From contig NJDW01000011.1 in NCBI GenBank assembly GCA_002254805.1, forward strand, positions 1 through 9,507: a DNA stretch of 9,507 nucleotides. Reading direction: 5' to 3'. The notes beneath the pieces are model-generated. The model was given only the letters and a program-made list of their open reading frames with translations. It did no database searches and was not told the origin of the DNA. Positions 6,175-9,507 of the stretch are shown here, in pieces; position 1 is the stretch's first letter; each line of letters opens with the position of its first letter. Source of the stretch: Candidatus Pacearchaeota archaeon ex4484_31. Its GTDB lineage: Archaea > Nanobdellota > Nanobdellia > Pacearchaeales > UBA284. A program made the position numbers and the translations under genes.

Positions 6175-6846
6175 ATGGCTGAAAACAAGAACAAGAAGGA
6201 AAAGGAAAAAACTGAATGGGTTCCAAAAACAAGCTTGGGAAAAGCGGTAAAGGAAGGAAAAATAAAAAGTATTGATGAAATCTTTGAAAAGCATCTAAAA
6301 ATCTTAGAACCAGAGATAGTAGATGCATTGATTCCAGATCTTTCTGTTGAAATCCTTAACATAGGGCAGGCAAAAGGAAAGTTCGGTGGCGGCAAACGAA
6401 GACCTTGGAGGCAAACACAGAAAAAAACAGCTGAAGGAAATGTTCCAAAATTTACATGTATGGCAGTTGTAGGCAACAGAAACGGTTATGTTGGAATTGG
6501 TTATGGAAAAGCTAAAGAAACTGTTCCAGCAAAGCAAAAAGCGATAAGGAATGCAAAGTTAAACTTAATAAGAGTTCCAAGAGGATGTGGAAGTTTTGAA
6601 TGTGGTTGTAAGGAAAACCATTCTATTCCCTTCTCTGTTGAAGGGAAATGTGGAAGTGTAAGAATAAAGCTTATGCCTGCTCCAAGAGGAACAGGTTTGG
6701 TTAGTGATGATGAATGTAAAAAAATCTTAAGGCTTGCTGGAATAAAAGATATTTATGTTAAAAGCTTTGGGCAAACAAGAACAAAGATCAATCATGTAAA
6801 GGCTTTGGAAGATGCATTAAAGAAACTTGCTTTATATGCAAAATGA
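6175..6846 (+). CDS. rpsE: Small subunit ribosomal protein uS5
   Basis: uS5 sits on the 30S solvent side at the mRNA entry and affects decoding accuracy. The archaeal N-terminal region has WVPKTSLGKAVKEGKIKSID, then the double-stranded RNA-binding-like S5 domain includes RRPWRQTQKKTAEGN, the strand-loop VVGNRNGYVGIGYGKAKETV (98-117), and GCGSFECGCKENHSIPF (137-153), which is an archaeal/eukaryotic feature with several Cys. The C-terminal domain has IKLMPAPRGTGLV and LAGIKDIYVKSFGQTRTKIN. Length 223 is normal. It starts one base after the uL18 stop with no visible Shine-Dalgarno sequence and its stop overlaps the start of the uL30-uL15 gene. Confidence 0.97.
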   Translation: MAENKNKKEKEKTEWVPKTSLGKAVKEGKIKSIDEIFEKHLKILEPEIVDALIPDLSVEILNIGQAKGKFGGGKRRPWRQTQKKTAEGNVPKFTCMAVVGNRNGYVGIGYGKAKETVPAKQKAIRNAKLNLIRVPRGCGSFECGCKENHSIPFSVEGKCGSVRIKLMPAPRGTGLVSDDECKKILRLAGIKDIYVKSFGQTRTKINHVKALEDALKKLALYAK

Positions 6847-7568
6847 AAAAGTTGATAGTTGTAAGAATAAAAGGACTTGTAGGTGTTCCGAACAAAATAA
6901 AAAGAACCTTGGAACTTTTAAGGCTAAAGAAAAAATTTTCTTGTGTGATAGTTGATGATACAAAAGAAAAACTAGGAATGTTGAAAAAAGTTAAAAGCTA
7001 TGTTGCTTTTGGTTATGTTAAGCCAGAAATAGTGGAAAAGCTTTTACTGAAAAGGGCAAAAAAAGGAAAGAAGAAAGTAACGCTTGATGAAAAGAAAGTG
7101 AAGGAATTCGTTAGTAAGTTTATGGAAAATAAAGCAAGGCTTTCAGAACTTAAGATAAGGGGAAGAAGAACCTGTGGCTATGGAGCAAGAAAAAAGCATA
7201 GAGGTAAAGGAAGCAAAGGCGGAAAAGGACTTGCTGGAACAGGAAAAAAAGCAGGACATAAAAGAACCTATTTGCTTAGGTATGGAATAAAGGCTTTAGG
7301 AAAAAGGGGTTTCAAAAGTGAAAAGCAAAAAAAGGAAAAAAAGAAGGTGATTAACTTAAGAGAAATAAATGAAAACGTAGAGAAATGGCTTGCTTCTGGA
7401 AAGGCAAAAGAAACAGAAGAAGGAATAGAAATAGAGCTGAAAGGATTTAAGGTACTTTCTCAAGGTTCTCTTGATAGGCCTTTGATCATAAAAGCAAGTA
7501 AGTTTTCAAGTAAGGCTAGAGAAAAAATAGAAAGAGTTGGTGGAAAGGCTTTGTTAGCTCAAAAATGA
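6843..7568 (+). CDS. Fusion of ribosomal proteins uL30 and uL15
   Basis: One unbroken frame encodes two 50S proteins that are normally separate neighbours. Residues 1 to about 103 are uL30: LIVVRIKGLVGVPNKIKRTL, LLRLKKKFSCVIVDDTKEKLGMLKKVKSYV and a KVTLDEKKVKEFV helix. Residues from about 104 are archaeal uL15: KIRGRRTCGYGARKKHRGKG, the Gly-rich GSKGGKGLAGTGKKAGH, then INLREINENVEKWL and KASKFSSKAREKIERVGG. The C-terminal part of archaeal uL30 with its FRLHPP-like segment is missing. An in-frame ATG at 7122 (Met94) could start a separate 148-residue uL15, a normal length for that family, so both fused and free products are possible. The gene is joined by ATGA overlaps to uS5 and secY. Assignment of both parts is sure; whether the protein is cleaved or internally started is not known. 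Confidence 0.93.
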   Translation: MKKLIVVRIKGLVGVPNKIKRTLELLRLKKKFSCVIVDDTKEKLGMLKKVKSYVAFGYVKPEIVEKLLLKRAKKGKKKVTLDEKKVKEFVSKFMENKARLSELKIRGRRTCGYGARKKHRGKGSKGGKGLAGTGKKAGHKRTYLLRYGIKALGKRGFKSEKQKKEKKKVINLREINENVEKWLASGKAKETEEGIEIELKGFKVLSQGSLDRPLIIKASKFSSKAREKIERVGGKALLAQK

Positions 7569-8932
7569 AATTTCTTTCATACCTGCCAACAGTAAAAAGG
7601 CCTGTAGAAAGAAGACTTAGCTTTAACGTAAAGCTAAAGTGGACATTAATCATTTTGATTGCTTTCTTTATTCTGTCAAACATTCCTCTGTATGGATTAA
7701 CAGAAAATGCCTTACAAAGATTCGAGTATTTGTCTTTGGTTCTTGGAGCCAGATTTGGAAGCTTAATGTCTTTAGGTATAGGTCCTATTGTGACTGCAAG
7801 TATAATTTTGCAATTGCTTGTAGGTTCAAAATTGCTTAACATCGATCTTACAAAGAAAGAAGGAAGAAAGCTATTTGAAGGATTACAAAAATTGCTTGCA
7901 ATACTTTTCTGTTTTTTTGAAGCCACGATTTTTGTTTTGATGAAAGGTTTACAAGCTCAGGCTGGTTTAGAATGGCTTGTTATCTTACAGCTTTTCTTAG
8001 GTGGCTTACTTGTCATTTACATGGATGAAGTTGTTAGTAAATGGGGCTTTGGCTCTGGTGTTAGTCTTTTTATTCTTGCTGGTGTTGCTGAAAGCTTATT
8101 CGTAAGAACCTTTGGTTTTGTTGGACCTTCCTTTCAGGCTGGTAATGAAACACTTCGGTTTAGTTTTCAACCGAGTGGAGCTGTTCCTGTACTTGTTCGT
8201 TCTATAATAGAGCAGGACATTGCTGGTGCAAAAGTAGTTATAGGCAGTTTGATTGCAACAATAGTTGTGTTTCTTATCGTTGTTTATACTCAAGGAATAA
8301 AGGTTGAAATTCCGCTTTCTTTTGCCAGGCTTAGAGGTCTTAGCTTGAGATGGCCCTTGGAGTTTTTCTACACAAACGTGATACCTGTAATATTGATTTC
8401 GGCTTTGTTAGCAAACATCCAGCTTGGAGCGAGCTTGCTTGAAAAAACAGGCAAGATAGATGCTGAATCTTTAGCTCCATGGCTTAGCGGACCTGGCGGC
8501 AAAGATGGTTTGCTAGGAATGATACTGAAAGCTAATTCTTTTGCTATAGGAATAAGACCTTATCTTCAAGCCCTATTTTATTTACTTGTTATGGTTGCTG
8601 GTTCAGCCTTGTTTGCATATCTTTGGATGAGAACCTCTGGAATGGATCCTAAGAGTCAGGCTGAACAGATAATGGCAAGTGAACTGCATATCCCAGGCTT
8701 TAGAAAAGACCAAAGGGTTATAGAAACAATACTAAACAGATACATTCCTGTACTAACCATTCTTGGTGGTGCTGCTGTCGGTTTCCTTGCAGCATTCGCT
8801 GATCTTGGAGGAGCTTTGGTTAGAGGTACCGGCTTACTTCTTGCTGTTATGATAGTCTATAGGCTTTACCAAGAAATAAGTAGAGAACACGCCTTAGATA
8901 TGCATCCTGCTCTAAGAAAATTTATAGGATAA
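7565..8932 (+). CDS. secY: Preprotein translocase subunit SecY (Sec61 alpha type)
   Basis: SecY forms the membrane pore through which proteins are secreted or released sideways into the membrane, together with SecE and Sec beta encoded elsewhere. The 455 residues carry about ten hydrophobic segments: TM1 near 25-45, the plug and TM2 region 48-90 with GARFGSLMSLGIGPIVTASI, further helices around 108-126, 137-152, 165-180, 222-242, 268-288, 333-355, 395-412 and 420-437. The cytosolic loops that contact the ribosome are at about 243-266 (GIKVEIPLSFARLRGLSLRW) and 358-391, the latter with SGMDPKSQAEQI and IPGFRKDQRVIE. The GTGLLLAVMIVYRLYQEI ending is typical of archaeal SecY. It starts inside the stop of the fusion gene and is followed by a gap, not by adk as in many archaea. 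Confidence 0.97.
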   Translation: MKFLSYLPTVKRPVERRLSFNVKLKWTLIILIAFFILSNIPLYGLTENALQRFEYLSLVLGARFGSLMSLGIGPIVTASIILQLLVGSKLLNIDLTKKEGRKLFEGLQKLLAILFCFFEATIFVLMKGLQAQAGLEWLVILQLFLGGLLVIYMDEVVSKWGFGSGVSLFILAGVAESLFVRTFGFVGPSFQAGNETLRFSFQPSGAVPVLVRSIIEQDIAGAKVVIGSLIATIVVFLIVVYTQGIKVEIPLSFARLRGLSLRWPLEFFYTNVIPVILISALLANIQLGASLLEKTGKIDAESLAPWLSGPGGKDGLLGMILKANSFAIGIRPYLQALFYLLVMVAGSALFAYLWMRTSGMDPKSQAEQIMASELHIPGFRKDQRVIETILNRYIPVLTILGGAAVGFLAAFADLGGALVRGTGLLLAVMIVYRLYQEISREHALDMHPALRKFIG

Positions 8933-8933
8933 G

Positions 8934-8942
8934 TTTATAAAA
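8934..8942 (+). promoter_or_regulatory. TATA-like promoter element for the DUF106 gene
   Basis: TTTATAAAA begins two bases after the secY stop, with its centre about 29 bases before the DUF106 ATG. With the usual archaeal spacing of about 25 bases, transcription would start zero to four bases before the ATG, so the mRNA would have almost no leader. An AAGG sits eight bases before the ATG but would probably lie at or upstream of the mRNA 5' end. The match to an archaeal TATA core is better than at the other gaps. Activity is inferred from sequence alone. Confidence 0.62.
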
Positions 8943-8966
8943 CTTCAATGTTAATTTAAGGTTAAA

Positions 8967-9410
8967 ATGAATGTTTTGGTAAGCTTTGTCCAATGGAATC
9001 CTCTAGTTAGCATAATTGTATTTTCATTTTTGATTACATTAGCTCTTACTTTAGTGTATAGAAAATTGACAGACAAAAAAGAACTTGATGAACTAAAAAA
9101 TAAACAAAAAGAGCTAAGAGAAAGGCTTTTAAAATGTAGTGAAAAAGAAAAAGAAGAGATACAAAAAGAAATGTTGGAATGTTCAGCAAAAAGCTTAAGG
9201 CTTACGTTAAAGCCTATGTTAATCACTTATATACCTGTCCTATTTGTTTTTTATGGATTAAAGAAACTTTACATGGATATGGCAAAGGTAGGTAACATAA
9301 TAAGTTGGAAGGTTACGCTTCCTATCATTGGTGATGGTGCTGGTTGGTTACTAAGTTATATAATATTCAGTCTGATCTTCAGCATCATATTGCAAAAAAT
9401 CTTAAAATAA
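8967..9410 (+). CDS. DUF106 / EMC3-TMCO1-like membrane protein, Oxa1/YidC superfamily insertase
   Basis: The 147-residue protein has the three-segment form of archaeal DUF106 proteins: TM1 at about 12-31, a charged helical coiled-coil hairpin at about 33-76 rich in Lys and Glu, TM2 at about 84-101 (MLITYIPVLFVFYGLKKLY) and TM3 at about 126-144. This family is related to YidC/Oxa1, EMC3 and TMCO1, and a methanogen member has a YidC-like structure and binds ribosomes. The role is probably inserting short or single-pass membrane proteins, beside or with SecY, whose gene is directly upstream. Position after secY is standard in archaea, though adk usually lies nearby and is absent. It has its own promoter-like element. 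Family assignment rests on size, topology and context, with few invariant residues visible. Confidence 0.85.
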   Translation: MNVLVSFVQWNPLVSIIVFSFLITLALTLVYRKLTDKKELDELKNKQKELRERLLKCSEKEKEEIQKEMLECSAKSLRLTLKPMLITYIPVLFVFYGLKKLYMDMAKVGNIISWKVTLPIIGDGAGWLLSYIIFSLIFSIILQKILK

Positions 9411-9419
9411 AAATCTAAA

Positions 9420-9507
9420 ATGAAAAAGGAAATGGAAAAAAAGCTTGTTGAACTTTCTGTTCTAGATTCAAGAATGAAAGAACTTGAACAAGCATTAACT
9501 TTGGTTG
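9420..9507 (+). CDS. Start of a coiled-coil protein, possibly prefoldin alpha subunit (partial)
   Basis: An open frame starts nine bases after the DUF106 stop and runs off the window after 29 codons. The start has the TAAAATG context seen at nearly every other non-overlapping start, which supports it. The peptide is a charged helix with heptad-like spacing; LSVLDSRMKELEQALTLV resembles the first coiled-coil helix of archaeal prefoldin alpha, a subunit of the jellyfish-shaped chaperone that hands unfolded proteins to the thermosome. So short a coiled coil can resemble many proteins, including other chaperone or cytoskeletal-type helices, so the identity is tentative while the gene itself is likely. 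Confidence 0.45.
   Translation, partial: MKKEMEKKLVELSVLDSRMKELEQALTLV

Noticed and set aside
5938..6537. Several overlapping minus-strand open frames opposite uL18 and uS5
   Set aside because: They are mutually overlapping, low in complexity and lie opposite well-conserved genes; all are composition artefacts.
7639..7839. Plus-strand open frame in another frame inside secY
   Set aside because: It lies wholly within the conserved TM1-plug region of secY and shows no recognisable features.

Overview
This window is the 3' part of an archaeal S10/spc-type ribosomal protein operon, all on the + strand and almost gap-free. Archaeal identity rests on the presence of eS4, eL32 and eL19 (absent from bacteria), archaeal forms of uL14, uS17, uS5 and SecY, an aIF1 (SUI1) gene inside the cluster, and a DUF106 membrane protein just after secY. 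The sequence is AT-rich and its coding strand is very purine-rich. The compact layout, the missing rnp1 and adk genes and a fused uL30-uL15 protein suggest a reduced-genome archaeon, possibly of the DPANN group. That placement is an inference and no lineage marker was tested.

Layout: the last codons of an upstream gene (probably uL22), uS3, uL29, aIF1, a 61-nt gap, uS17, uL14, uL24, eS4, uL5, uS14, uS8, a 55-nt gap with a tandem repeat and a promoter-like element, uL6, eL32, eL19, uL18, uS5, the uL30-uL15 fusion, secY, a 34-nt gap with a promoter-like element, DUF106, and the first 29 codons of a coiled-coil protein that may be prefoldin alpha. No RNA gene, mobile element or CRISPR array was seen, and no stretch above about 60 bases lacks a gene.

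The genes supply ribosome parts (both subunits and the 5S rRNA binders uL5 and uL18), a start-codon fidelity factor, the SecY translocon pore and an Oxa1/YidC-like insertase, so ribosome building and membrane protein insertion are linked genetically. Gene junctions fall into two stereotyped forms: a 4-nt ATGA overlap (8 cases) or TAA-A-ATG (6 cases). Most starts have no clear Shine-Dalgarno sequence, which points to coupled or reinitiating translation. The two promoter-like gaps place the TATA-like box about 25-29 nt before the ATG, as expected for leaderless or nearly leaderless mRNAs.

The points most worth following are the uL30-uL15 fusion with an in-frame internal ATG, the repeated TAAAATG start context, the missing rnp1 and adk, the N-terminally extended uS14, and the mixed-charge Lys/Glu tails on several ribosomal proteins.
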